9,648 nucleotides of DNA from Candidatus Collierbacteria bacterium (lineage in GTDB: Bacteria > Patescibacteriota > Microgenomatia > UBA1400 > MFAQ01), in assembly GCA_903873735.1 (NCBI GenBank), contig CAIQPO010000004.1, forward strand, positions 1 through 9,648. The letters are read 5' to 3'. Shown here one piece after another: positions 1 to 7,699 of the stretch. How positions within the stretch are numbered: position 1 is the first letter of the stretch; every line of letters begins with the position of its first letter. The notes beneath the pieces are model-generated. The model worked only from the letters and a program-made list of their open reading frames with translations, did not search any database and had not been told where the DNA came from. The position numbers and the translations under genes are program-made.

Positions 1-1
1 C

Positions 2-283
2 AACGAATACATCGTCGATGGCAACATAATGAAAAACTTTCCGGACTTCAAATCAATCATCAAGGCTGACAACAGTGTGAAGGAGGTGATGTTGGCTAGT
101 GTAATAGCTAAAGTGTATCGTGACGACTTGATGGCCAAACTTTCAAATCAGTTCCCAAATTATTGCTGGCACAAAAACAAAGGCTATGGTAGCAGGGAAC
201 ACATAGACTCCATTAAATTACATGGTTCATGTTGCCACCATAGGCAAAGTTTTATACGATCTATCACACCAATCTTAAATTGA
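2..283 (+). CDS. rnhB: Ribonuclease HII, C-terminal part (5' end outside window)
   Basis: RNase HII cleaves the RNA strand of RNA-DNA hybrids and starts removal of ribonucleotides misincorporated into DNA, in the cytoplasm. Only the C-terminal ~93 residues are here; the frame is open from base 2, so the first ATG (29) is internal. The fragment begins with the family's VDGN motif, whose Asp (17-19) matches a catalytic acidic residue. Next comes IIKADNSVKEVMLASVIAKVYRDDLM, matching the family block KGD...AAS(I/L)(I/L)AKV.RD; the second catalytic Asp is at 68-70. NKGYGSREH and the terminal HRQSF are also typical. The usual KGD is KAD here, a mild Gly-to-Ala change. The stop is TGA. Only 24 nt separate it from the next gene and no terminator hairpin is visible, so read-through transcription is likely. 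The family assignment is firm; the missing N-terminus is due to the window edge. Confidence 0.93.
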   Translation, partial: NEYIVDGNIMKNFPDFKSIIKADNSVKEVMLASVIAKVYRDDLMAKLSNQFPNYCWHKNKGYGSREHIDSIKLHGSCCHHRQSFIRSITPILN

Positions 284-307
284 CTTAATTAGCTTCGGCG
301 GGTAAAC

Positions 308-3300
308 TTGTGGAGTATGGATAAAATCATTTCCTGGTTCAAAACTCTTACCAAATTTCAGATTGCCTTAGGAGTTTTTTCTCTTCTTCTAATATCTTAT
401 TTATTAATCTTTGTAGCTCCAAATTTAAGAAAGTCTGCCAAGGTCAAACTGGCCGATGGTCAAAAAATTCAAATAACCGCCACCAAAGAAGATGTCTTAG
501 GTATTTTTTCAGACAGCCATTTCGTGCTTACATCAGATGCTGATCTCGACGCAAAAACGATTAAAGATAATCTCTCCATCGAGCCAAATACTGATCTAGA
601 AATTGAAAAGGTAAGTAATCGAATCTACAACCTAATTCCAAAGGACACGCTCACCACCAATAAAGTCTACAAAATATCACTTTCTACTGGAGAGGCAGAG
701 CTTTCTTGGGCTTTCCAAACCAGACTTACCTTTGGTCTCGCCAGGACTTTACCTGCCAACAAAGCTACATTCGTCCCCTTAAATACCGGTATTGAACTAG
801 ACTTTACTCACGAAAACTTTGAAGACATCGCTCCTTATTTCTCAATTACACCAAAGGTTGAAGGAAGACTTGAAGTACATCGCCGCACTGTTTCGTTCGT
901 ACCCAAAAAGCTAGACCCTGGCACTCTCTACACTGTTACCCTAAAGAAAGGTTTAAAGCTAAAGGGTACAGACCAGTCTATAGACAAGGATACAATTTTT
1001 TCCTTCGAAACAACAAAAGACAATCAATCTCAAGTTCAAGATTCTTTTAACCTAAGTTACCAGACATATGAATTCTCACCTAAAGATACACCAGCATTAA
1101 ATCTCTTTGCCTACAACTTAGAATCGTTACCTCAAGCGTCTGTCAAGCTTTATCAATACCCATCTAAAGACAAGTTTCTTGCTGCCTTGCAAGATATTGT
1201 CGAGATTCCCGCCTGGTCTTATTACTACCGACAGTCTCATTCAATTAGCTCTTCAGGTTTAAATAAAGTAGCTGAGTTCACAGCCCCAATCACCAAACAA
1301 AATTACTCAGGCTATTTTCAATTTCCTCAGCCATTAGCCAAAGGTTTCTATTTAGCAGAGGTAAATATTGGACAAACTACCAGACAAGCACTAATCCAGT
1401 CCACCAATATCTCTGCCTATATCTCTGTCACTGGCACGGATACTCTTTTTTGGGTAAATCGAGTTGATGATGGTCAGCCTGCCAACAAAGCTTCAATCAG
1501 AATAGGTGGAAAAAACCTAGAGACAGATCAAAGTGGCTTGGCGAAATCCTCTACTCCGGATGAGCTTAAAAGCCAGCTCTCGCTCGCAGAGATAATCCAC
1601 AATGGGGATACTTTATTCCTCACCTCCGGAGGAGAAAGATCATATTACGGCAGCACCTGGGAACAGGAAAGACATGATAGAGATAGCTTCTGGTCTTATC
1701 TTTACCTTGATCGGTTGATGTATCTACCCACAGACAGCGTCAATCTCTGGGGCATGATAAGAGACAGAGATAATTTAAGCAGAACACAAGAGGTAACAAT
1801 CACTATCGAGGGTTCTGGTTTCTATGATTACTTTTATCAAACCAATCCTCTCTATCAAATAAAGACAAACACTACCTCGCTTGGAACTTTCATTGCCAAA
1901 ATCCCCATCAACTCTCTTAATCCAGGATGGTACACAGTAAACGCCAAGGTTCAGGATAAGGTAATTATTTCAACAGGGTTTAGTGTTCAGACTTATACTA
2001 AGCCCGCGTATCAAATTACTCTAAATACCCCTCGTAAAGCAGTTTTTGTTGGCGAGCAAATTCCAGTTACCGGAAAAGTAAGCTTTTTTGAAGGAACACC
2101 TCTTTCTGGCTTAAAGTTAAAAGCTTCTGATTCTGGAAAAGAAATCAATTTTCAAACTGACAACGGCGGCAATTTTAGCTTCAATCAAACCGCCCCATCA
2201 TCTACCTATTACTCGCCTCAGCAGCAATACATCAATGTATCTCCCCTGAATCCAGAAGAAGGTGATATCCAAGACTCTGCCACAGTTGCTGTCTTTGACT
2301 CATCGCATTTCTTGCGTACAAAATACCAACACCAAGATAATAAAGTTTCTGTAAAAGTAAATTTAAATAATGTCGATCTTAGTAAATACAGCAACGCCGA
2401 CTATCAAGAAACCCCTGCCTATCTCACCACCCCTGTATCATCTTCAAGTGTGTCGGTATCTATTGTTGAGGGTTACTATGAGCGCGTCGAAGTAGGAACC
2501 TACTATGACTTCATCAACAAAAAAACTTCACCCAAATATGAGTACAAAGAAGTAAAAACCAACAAGGACCCGATTACGATCACCACCAATCAAGCTGGTG
2601 AGGCATCGTTTGAATTCACTACAGATAAAACCAAACACTACGAGCTTACACTTTCCAATAAAGATGGACAGGACAGAACCACCACCAAAAAGTTATATCT
2701 TTATGGACAGTCGTATCAGGATATGTACTCTAGAAATGCACTTCGTCTTGATGATTCTCCCACAGATAGCTCTGGAAAGTATCTTATCGGCGAATCAGTT
2801 GAGCTAACACCCATATATGGTGATGGGCCAATTCAGGGAAAAATACTCTATCAATCGCTACAAAACGGACTCAAATCTTATTCTGTTGGAGATGGTGGAA
2901 AGTACAGTTTCAAGTTTTCCGAAAGTGATGTTCCAAATGTAATGATCTCCCCAGTTCTATTTACAGGTTCAACGTATATTGAAGGTGAATCCAGGCAGAT
3001 TTCCTTTAATACTGCTGCAAAAAAATTAAAGATAAATGTTGATCTAGATAAATCTAGCTACCAGCCGGCAGATACCGCTAAGTTAAAAATATCGGTAAAA
3101 GACTCAAAAGGGGCGCCCCAGCAATCTGAAGTTAATATCAATATGGTCGACGAAGCATTCTACAAAATTGCTCCTCAAGAGATAGATACCTTAGGATCAA
3201 TATACAAATCTGTGGGCGGTAACAGCCTATCAACCAACTTCTCTCATAGAGCTCCCCTTGAGACAAATGCTGCTGAGGGTGGAGGTTGTTTCTTGCCGGG

Positions 3301-5518
3301 TACAAAAATCCTTACACCTGGCAATCAATCTAAAAATATCGAGGATATTAGCGTCGGAGACAAAATTCTTACTAGAAAAAGTACCACTGACTCAAGATTG
3401 GTAAGTGCCAAAGTTATCGCCACCCACAAACACCAAGTTTCAAACTATTTAGTGATAAATGGAAATTTAAGGGTCACACCAGAGCACAATTTGTACATAA
3501 ATGGACGCTGGATGACTGCGGTTGAAGCAAAAGTGGGAGACTATTTACTGGATTTCAAAAATGAATATCAGCGCATATTCACCATTGAGAAGCATGACCG
3601 CAAAAATGTCACGGTTTACAACCTCACTGTAGACACACAACACACTTACATTGCAGACGGTATGTATGTACACAACGAAAAAGGAAGAGATTTATTTATG
3701 GACACCGCTTACTTTGGTTCCGTAAATACCGGACAAGATGGCCAAGCCAGTCTCGAAATCAAGCTTCCAGACAATCTAACCTCCTGGCGCATCTCCACCC
3801 AAGGAATAACCTCTGATCTCAAAGCTGGATCCACAAACACCCCACTCCCAGTTAAGCTACCTTACTTCGTTGACATAAAGACAAATAAAGTTTATCTGGC
3901 AGGAGACAAGCCAACTCTGGTGGTTAGATCTTTTGGAGAATCACTAAAAGATTCAGACTCGATCAGTTATCAAATAAAATCAGACACACTCAAGATTAAT
4001 AAAACCGTTTCTGCCAAAGGTAATGAGTCTGTAACCATTAATCTTGACCCGCTTATTGAGGGTACTCACAAAATAACTGTGTCTGGGAAAAATGGACAAC
4101 TATCAGACACACTCACCAGAGATTTTCAGGTTAAGTCGAGTTACCAAACATTCTCAAAGACAAAATATTACCTTCTGTCCGACAGTCTTTCTCTCGAGTC
4201 TCCGTCAAAAAGTCCCGTTAAGATCCTTCTTTCAGATGATAGTTCTGGAAAATTCTATGCTGGCGCCTCAAATCTAGCCTACGAATCAGGGGATAGAATG
4301 GACCAGAGGCTAGCAAGATCTGTAGGTAAAAGATTATTATCAGAGTACTTTGGAGAAAAACTTGATTCATCAGAAGAAAATATCAATTCATATCAATCTT
4401 CAAATGGTGGGTACTCAATATACCCATATGGTTCTCCCAGTCTGGAACAATCTTTTGCTGCTGCTTGTGCTGGCACTGACATAAATGGAAAATCAGGACT
4501 TGTTGGATATCTTGTAGAGCAGGTCAATAAATCGAAGGACTCGCTCTCCATAAGCCAGTCGCTGGGCGCACTCGCTTGTCTCGGGGAGCCGGTTATTGTC
4601 CCAATAAAATCTCTACTAAAAGAAGATATTACTGAAGAGGACAAACTTTACCTAGCGATTGGTCTAGCAAAAATTGGTGATACCACATCGTCCAATCAAA
4701 TTCTTGATCAGATATTCCAACAGTCTTTGCAGACTGAAGGCGATTTATCCTATCTGAAGATTGGTAAAAATCAAAACGATTATTACCGCCATACCCTACT
4801 TGCGCTAGGAGCTGCTGGCTTATCAAGCCACTCCCAATCACTACCCCTCTATCGTTTTGTATCAGAAAACTATTCCAAAGAGTACTACTCTGGGATTTTT
4901 GAGGCAATTTCTCTCTCAAAGATGATACAAAATGGCAGCACCTCTCCAGTAAGTTTCACCTATCTCCTAAACGGTAAAAGTACTGCCAAAAATTTAAGCA
5001 AGGGTGAGGCTTTCCAGCTAACCTTAACTCCAGAAGACCTAAAAAATATCAAATTCCAAGACATAAAAGGCAGTGTTGGTCTCTCGCTTACCTATCAAGA
5101 TAACGTCGACCCAGGTCAAGCAGGAGGTAGCTACAAGATTACTAGGTCTTATTATGTTGGTAGCAACAAGACCAATAGCTTTAATCAGACTGATCTAGTC
5201 CGCGTGGTGCTGAATCTTGACTCAGGTTTGGTAAGCAATCAGGGTTGCGTTACTGTTACCGACTTCCTTCCCTCTGGTTTAGTTGCCACCACTAAAATTT
5301 ACAACCAAGGATTGGATACTTCTAACCTTTGGTATCCTTTTGAAGTCAACCTCCAGAGGGTATCATTCTGCGTCCCACAAGGCTATAAAAAACCAGTGTC
5401 ATACTATGCAAGAGTTGTATCCCCAGGTGAATTTAAGGCTGATGCCCCAATTGCCCAGTCATTATTTTCTCCAAGCATTTATAGTCTAGGTAAGGCCGAC
5501 TCGGTTCAGATCAAATAA
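308..5518 (+). CDS. Alpha-2-macroglobulin family protein with embedded Hint (intein-like) domain
   Basis: A giant membrane-anchored protein. Domains seen: N-terminal transmembrane anchor (~18-37); two Ig-like (Big_5/SbsA-type) domains (~68-138 and ~144-236); macroglobulin (MG) domains including the A2M_N signature YLYLDRLMYLPTDSV (from residue 464) and MG6 with MVDEAFY (946-952); a Hint domain (994-1123); the A2M core block DTAYF (1132) ... LPDNLTSWR (1153-1161); a helical thioester-type domain (~1315-1560); and a C-terminal MG8-like domain with TDFLPSGL and YYARVVSPGEF. Bacterial A2Ms are known as periplasmic or surface protease traps. The thioester motif (G)CxEQ is not present: the equivalent site reads SGDRMDQR (1327-1334), so classical covalent trapping is unlikely. 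The start is uncertain: TTG at 308 has GGCGGG 5 nt upstream, while in-frame ATG at 317 has GGAG only 1 nt away. The stop overlaps the next ATG, implying coupled expression. The usual partner, penicillin-binding protein PbpC, is not in this window. Confidence 0.93.
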   Translation: MWSMDKIISWFKTLTKFQIALGVFSLLLISYLLIFVAPNLRKSAKVKLADGQKIQITATKEDVLGIFSDSHFVLTSDADLDAKTIKDNLSIEPNTDLEIEKVSNRIYNLIPKDTLTTNKVYKISLSTGEAELSWAFQTRLTFGLARTLPANKATFVPLNTGIELDFTHENFEDIAPYFSITPKVEGRLEVHRRTVSFVPKKLDPGTLYTVTLKKGLKLKGTDQSIDKDTIFSFETTKDNQSQVQDSFNLSYQTYEFSPKDTPALNLFAYNLESLPQASVKLYQYPSKDKFLAALQDIVEIPAWSYYYRQSHSISSSGLNKVAEFTAPITKQNYSGYFQFPQPLAKGFYLAEVNIGQTTRQALIQSTNISAYISVTGTDTLFWVNRVDDGQPANKASIRIGGKNLETDQSGLAKSSTPDELKSQLSLAEIIHNGDTLFLTSGGERSYYGSTWEQERHDRDSFWSYLYLDRLMYLPTDSVNLWGMIRDRDNLSRTQEVTITIEGSGFYDYFYQTNPLYQIKTNTTSLGTFIAKIPINSLNPGWYTVNAKVQDKVIISTGFSVQTYTKPAYQITLNTPRKAVFVGEQIPVTGKVSFFEGTPLSGLKLKASDSGKEINFQTDNGGNFSFNQTAPSSTYYSPQQQYINVSPLNPEEGDIQDSATVAVFDSSHFLRTKYQHQDNKVSVKVNLNNVDLSKYSNADYQETPAYLTTPVSSSSVSVSIVEGYYERVEVGTYYDFINKKTSPKYEYKEVKTNKDPITITTNQAGEASFEFTTDKTKHYELTLSNKDGQDRTTTKKLYLYGQSYQDMYSRNALRLDDSPTDSSGKYLIGESVELTPIYGDGPIQGKILYQSLQNGLKSYSVGDGGKYSFKFSESDVPNVMISPVLFTGSTYIEGESRQISFNTAAKKLKINVDLDKSSYQPADTAKLKISVKDSKGAPQQSEVNINMVDEAFYKIAPQEIDTLGSIYKSVGGNSLSTNFSHRAPLETNAAEGGGCFLPGTKILTPGNQSKNIEDISVGDKILTRKSTTDSRLVSAKVIATHKHQVSNYLVINGNLRVTPEHNLYINGRWMTAVEAKVGDYLLDFKNEYQRIFTIEKHDRKNVTVYNLTVDTQHTYIADGMYVHNEKGRDLFMDTAYFGSVNTGQDGQASLEIKLPDNLTSWRISTQGITSDLKAGSTNTPLPVKLPYFVDIKTNKVYLAGDKPTLVVRSFGESLKDSDSISYQIKSDTLKINKTVSAKGNESVTINLDPLIEGTHKITVSGKNGQLSDTLTRDFQVKSSYQTFSKTKYYLLSDSLSLESPSKSPVKILLSDDSSGKFYAGASNLAYESGDRMDQRLARSVGKRLLSEYFGEKLDSSEENINSYQSSNGGYSIYPYGSPSLEQSFAAACAGTDINGKSGLVGYLVEQVNKSKDSLSISQSLGALACLGEPVIVPIKSLLKEDITEEDKLYLAIGLAKIGDTTSSNQILDQIFQQSLQTEGDLSYLKIGKNQNDYYRHTLLALGAAGLSSHSQSLPLYRFVSENYSKEYYSGIFEAISLSKMIQNGSTSPVSFTYLLNGKSTAKNLSKGEAFQLTLTPEDLKNIKFQDIKGSVGLSLTYQDNVDPGQAGGSYKITRSYYVGSNKTNSFNQTDLVRVVLNLDSGLVSNQGCVTVTDFLPSGLVATTKIYNQGLDTSNLWYPFEVNLQRVSFCVPQGYKKPVSYYARVVSPGEFKADAPIAQSLFSPSIYSLGKADSVQIK
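3287..3676 (+). other. Hint / bacterial intein-like domain inside the A2M gene
   Basis: This is a 130-residue segment (994-1123 of the A2M protein) with all hallmark Hint blocks. Block A begins with Cys994 in GGG-CFLPGTKIL and is followed by IEDISVGDKI. Block B has the TxxH motif in VTPEH (Thr1057, His1060). The C-terminal block is VYNLTVDTQHTYIADGMYVHN, ending in the His-Asn pair (3671-3676) needed for Asn cyclisation. There is no room for a homing endonuclease, so it is mini-intein sized. The residue after Asn is Glu1124, not the Cys/Ser/Thr required for canonical splicing; this matches bacterial intein-like (BIL) domains, which mainly cleave. It lies between the MG6 signature and the A2M core block, flanked by Gly-rich EGGG and EKGRD. 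Whether it splices, cleaves or transfers the N-terminal part to a nucleophile cannot be told from sequence. Confidence 0.92.
4271..4315 (+). other. Degenerate A2M thioester site
   Basis: In A2M proteins this position, after the A2M core block and at the start of the helical domain, usually reads like YPxGCxEQxxSRLLP. The Cys and Gln side chains form the reactive thioester. Here the window encodes NLAYESGDRMDQRLAR (around residues 1322-1337). The Tyr, Gly, Gln and Arg of the pattern remain, but the Cys is absent and the spacing is one residue longer. I infer that the thioester has been lost. The alignment was made by eye, so a displaced motif is not fully excluded. Confidence 0.65.
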
Positions 5519-7209
5519 TGAAACATACTAAGCTACTAGCTGTTCTCCTTCTCGGATTACTGCCAGTAGCTTTTTATTTCGGCTGGAGAAAATCGGGGGA
5601 GCCGATCCCTATCACCCAGCCCATCAGTACCCAGTATGCCTACGACTCGAATCACTTTCAAAAGGCTGTAGCTTCATTGATAAACAAAGAAGATATATCT
5701 TTTGAGCGAATAAAAGCCATCATAATACCTCACCATCTTCCAGCATCCCCACTTATCGCCCGAGGGGTATTCCAGCTCTCAAAAAAACATCCAGGACTTA
5801 AAACTATATTCGTCGTAGGACCCAATCACGCCAATACCGGCAGCTGTGACGTTCTTACCACCACTAATACTTGGGGTACCGCTTATGGAGAGATAGTTCC
5901 AGACAAAGAAGTAATTAGTGAGCTACTTAAAACTAACCAAGTCTGTGATGGTCAGAGTCTCCTGTCTTCCGAGCACTCGCTTGCCACCATAATGCCATTT
6001 ATAAAATATTATTATCCAAAAGCTAGTATTGTTCCTTTAGCTCTGAAAAAAGAAATCAATCAGACCACTGTAAATACATTAGTGAATTATCTAGATAAAG
6101 AGAATTTTGGTGTGATTTTCTCCATAGATTTTTCTCACAATCAAGATCCTCTAAGTGCCACTGAGAAAACCTCGTTAGTCAAAAATATTGTTGCGAATAA
6201 TTCATCAGATGATTTATTCCAACTAAACAATACCTACCTCGATTCTCCATCATCTCTTACAGTTTTTAATGCCCTGGGTCAAAAAAATGGTTTGGATGTC
6301 GAGATTCTTGAGTCAAACGAGTCAGGAGATTTTCTCACCGGCAGAACCCCAAAACAGACAACAACTTATTTACTGGCATTCTTAGGCAAAAAACAGTCCA
6401 AGCAAGCAATAAAACTTCTTGTTGGTGGTGATGTGATGCTAGGAAGATCAGTAAATACCAGATCCATTAAGTTTTCAAACCCTGGCTGGGCAGCAGGACA
6501 ACTTTCAAAGAAGTTATCCTCAGATATCTTCCTAATAAATCTAGAATCCCCGTTTTCTGCCAATTGTCAGCCAAAAGATACAGGTATGATTTTCTGTGCT
6601 CCTGTAAAAAATATTGAAACTTTAAAACAACTAGGTGTCACGGTTGCCGGTGTGGAGAATAATCACATCTACAATCAAGGAAAATCTGGCAAGCAATTTA
6701 CTATTGATTTACTAAATTCTAATTCCGTAATGCCTTCTACAGAAGAATTGATTGTCATCAACATTAGAGGAGAGAGAATAGGTATCATCAGCCAGAACTT
6801 TATTGATAAAGAAGTAAACGAAAAAAGCTTGGCTGATTACATTAAAGCTTCTAAGAATAAGGTCGATTTCTTGATATTTTTTCCTCACTGGGGAAATGAG
6901 TATCAACCCACTCCTACAAGTTTTCAGGCAAAAATTGCCAGAATGGTCATTGATAACGGCGCAAATTTGGTTGTCGGTCATCATCCTCATTGGGTGCAGA
7001 CATTCGAAGTTTATCAAAGCGGTTTCATTTATTATTCTTTAGGAAATCTAATTTTTGATCAAATGTGGTCCCAAAAAACCAAAGAAGGTCTGCTTACAGA
7101 AATTGATATTTCTAGCGGAAAAGTCGAAAAAATAATTGAGCACTCAATACTCATTGAAAACTATGGACAGCCAAAGATTGTGAAATCAGCGCCAAGAAGT
7201 CTATATTAA
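5518..7209 (+). CDS. Membrane-anchored Memo domain-CapA phosphoesterase fusion
   Basis: 563 aa with an N-terminal signal/anchor helix (~5-22). Residues ~45-292 match the Memo family (AmmeMemoRadiSam protein B): IIIPHHLPAS (His72/73), GPNHA (His104), SEHSLATIMPF (His153) and SIDFSHN (Asp204, His207) correspond to the family's PHAGY, GPxH, EHSxExxLPF and SSDLSHY positions. Residues ~297-560 match the CapA/PGA_cap calcineurin-like metallophosphatase fold: GDVMLGR (304-310), NLESP (341-345), ENNHIYNQG (380-388), PHWGNEY (456-462), GHHPHWVQ (487-494) and YYSLGNLIFDQ (505-515). CapA proteins are linked to poly-gamma-glutamate or other cell-surface polymer handling; the true substrate here is unknown. 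The predicted metal ligands of both halves look retained. The start ATG (5518) overlaps the TAA of the A2M gene as TAATG, and no Shine-Dalgarno site is obvious, pointing to translational coupling. Confidence 0.9.
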   Translation: MKHTKLLAVLLLGLLPVAFYFGWRKSGEPIPITQPISTQYAYDSNHFQKAVASLINKEDISFERIKAIIIPHHLPASPLIARGVFQLSKKHPGLKTIFVVGPNHANTGSCDVLTTTNTWGTAYGEIVPDKEVISELLKTNQVCDGQSLLSSEHSLATIMPFIKYYYPKASIVPLALKKEINQTTVNTLVNYLDKENFGVIFSIDFSHNQDPLSATEKTSLVKNIVANNSSDDLFQLNNTYLDSPSSLTVFNALGQKNGLDVEILESNESGDFLTGRTPKQTTTYLLAFLGKKQSKQAIKLLVGGDVMLGRSVNTRSIKFSNPGWAAGQLSKKLSSDIFLINLESPFSANCQPKDTGMIFCAPVKNIETLKQLGVTVAGVENNHIYNQGKSGKQFTIDLLNSNSVMPSTEELIVINIRGERIGIISQNFIDKEVNEKSLADYIKASKNKVDFLIFFPHWGNEYQPTPTSFQAKIARMVIDNGANLVVGHHPHWVQTFEVYQSGFIYYSLGNLIFDQMWSQKTKEGLLTEIDISSGKVEKIIEHSILIENYGQPKIVKSAPRSLY

Positions 7210-7214
7210 AGTAA

Positions 7215-7685
7215 ATGGACACCGACAAATCAAGGCGAAACCACTTCCCTCAAAAAGCTATTTTAGATCTGGCAATTTCTCTGGAAGCAGATCTGGAAGC
7301 CTTCATTGACCAAAGCTTTATTCTAAAAAATGTTAAACCACACTATCTGTGCCAGCTCATTGGTCAAGATCACCAGGGAGAGGTTGTGTATACAGGCTTA
7401 AGGTTACAGAAGAATATTGATAGCCACACCTTGGAATCACACCCCAGTTTTTATGTATCGTCTATTTTAAGTCATCCTTTTGATACCACCCTACGAGGTG
7501 TGGTGAAGCTAAGTCATGATCAAGATATTTATAATCTTGATCTACTAATAGATAGGCTTCCCAACACTGACGATGTTTTATACTCACTTACCTTAATTCC
7601 CAGCATTGCGCTTCCGGAAAATGTGTTTTTAGCCTATCTATCCTGTGTTGTTGAGAATTTGATGCCACAAAAAACCGAGCCCTAA
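7215..7685 (+). CDS. Hypothetical protein, 156 aa
   Basis: I do not recognise this family. The protein begins MDTDKSRRNHFPQKAILDL and has no signal peptide or transmembrane helix, so it is probably cytoplasmic. The pattern suggests an amphipathic N-terminal helix region followed by strands (YLCQLIGQDHQGEVVYTGLRL, FYVSSIL, LRGVVKL, YNLDLLIDRL, LYSLTLIPS), that is, a small alpha/beta or beta-rich fold. Two Cys (YLCQL, YLSCVVEN) show no metal-site pattern. It starts 5 nt after the Memo-CapA stop codon and looks like the last gene of the same transcript, though the upstream sequence AAAGTAA is a weak ribosome site. Its final codons (PQKTEP and stop) lie inside the terminator hairpin of the convergent gene. 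It is judged real from its position, length and neighbour-like base composition. Confidence 0.7.
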   Translation: MDTDKSRRNHFPQKAILDLAISLEADLEAFIDQSFILKNVKPHYLCQLIGQDHQGEVVYTGLRLQKNIDSHTLESHPSFYVSSILSHPFDTTLRGVVKLSHDQDIYNLDLLIDRLPNTDDVLYSLTLIPSIALPENVFLAYLSCVVENLMPQKTEP

Positions 7686-7692
7686 GGCTCGG
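7669..7692 (-). terminator. Rho-independent terminator of the - strand gene
   Basis: A perfect 7-bp GC-rich stem, CCGAGCC (7675-7681) with GGCTCGG (7686-7692), encloses a 4-nt loop. Read on the - strand it is followed directly by six T (7674-7669), the classic intrinsic terminator layout. It begins 7 nt after the stop codon of the - strand gene. On the + strand no T run follows, so it should stop + transcription less well, although it coincides with the end of the convergent 156-aa gene. Confidence 0.9.
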
Positions 7693-7699
7693 CATATCA

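Noticed and set aside
308..317. Choice between TTG 308 and ATG 317 as the A2M start
   Set aside because: Neither has a clean ribosome site at ideal spacing; they differ by three residues before the membrane anchor, so this is noted and not raised as a finding.
3287..3676. Hint segment as a homing-endonuclease intein or mobile element
   Set aside because: At 130 residues it has no space for an endonuclease between blocks B and F, and the host gene is not a usual intein target.
4393..4919. Two - strand open frames inside the A2M gene
   Set aside because: They are antisense to the helical domain of a continuous, well-matched A2M frame and have no start signals or recognisable content.
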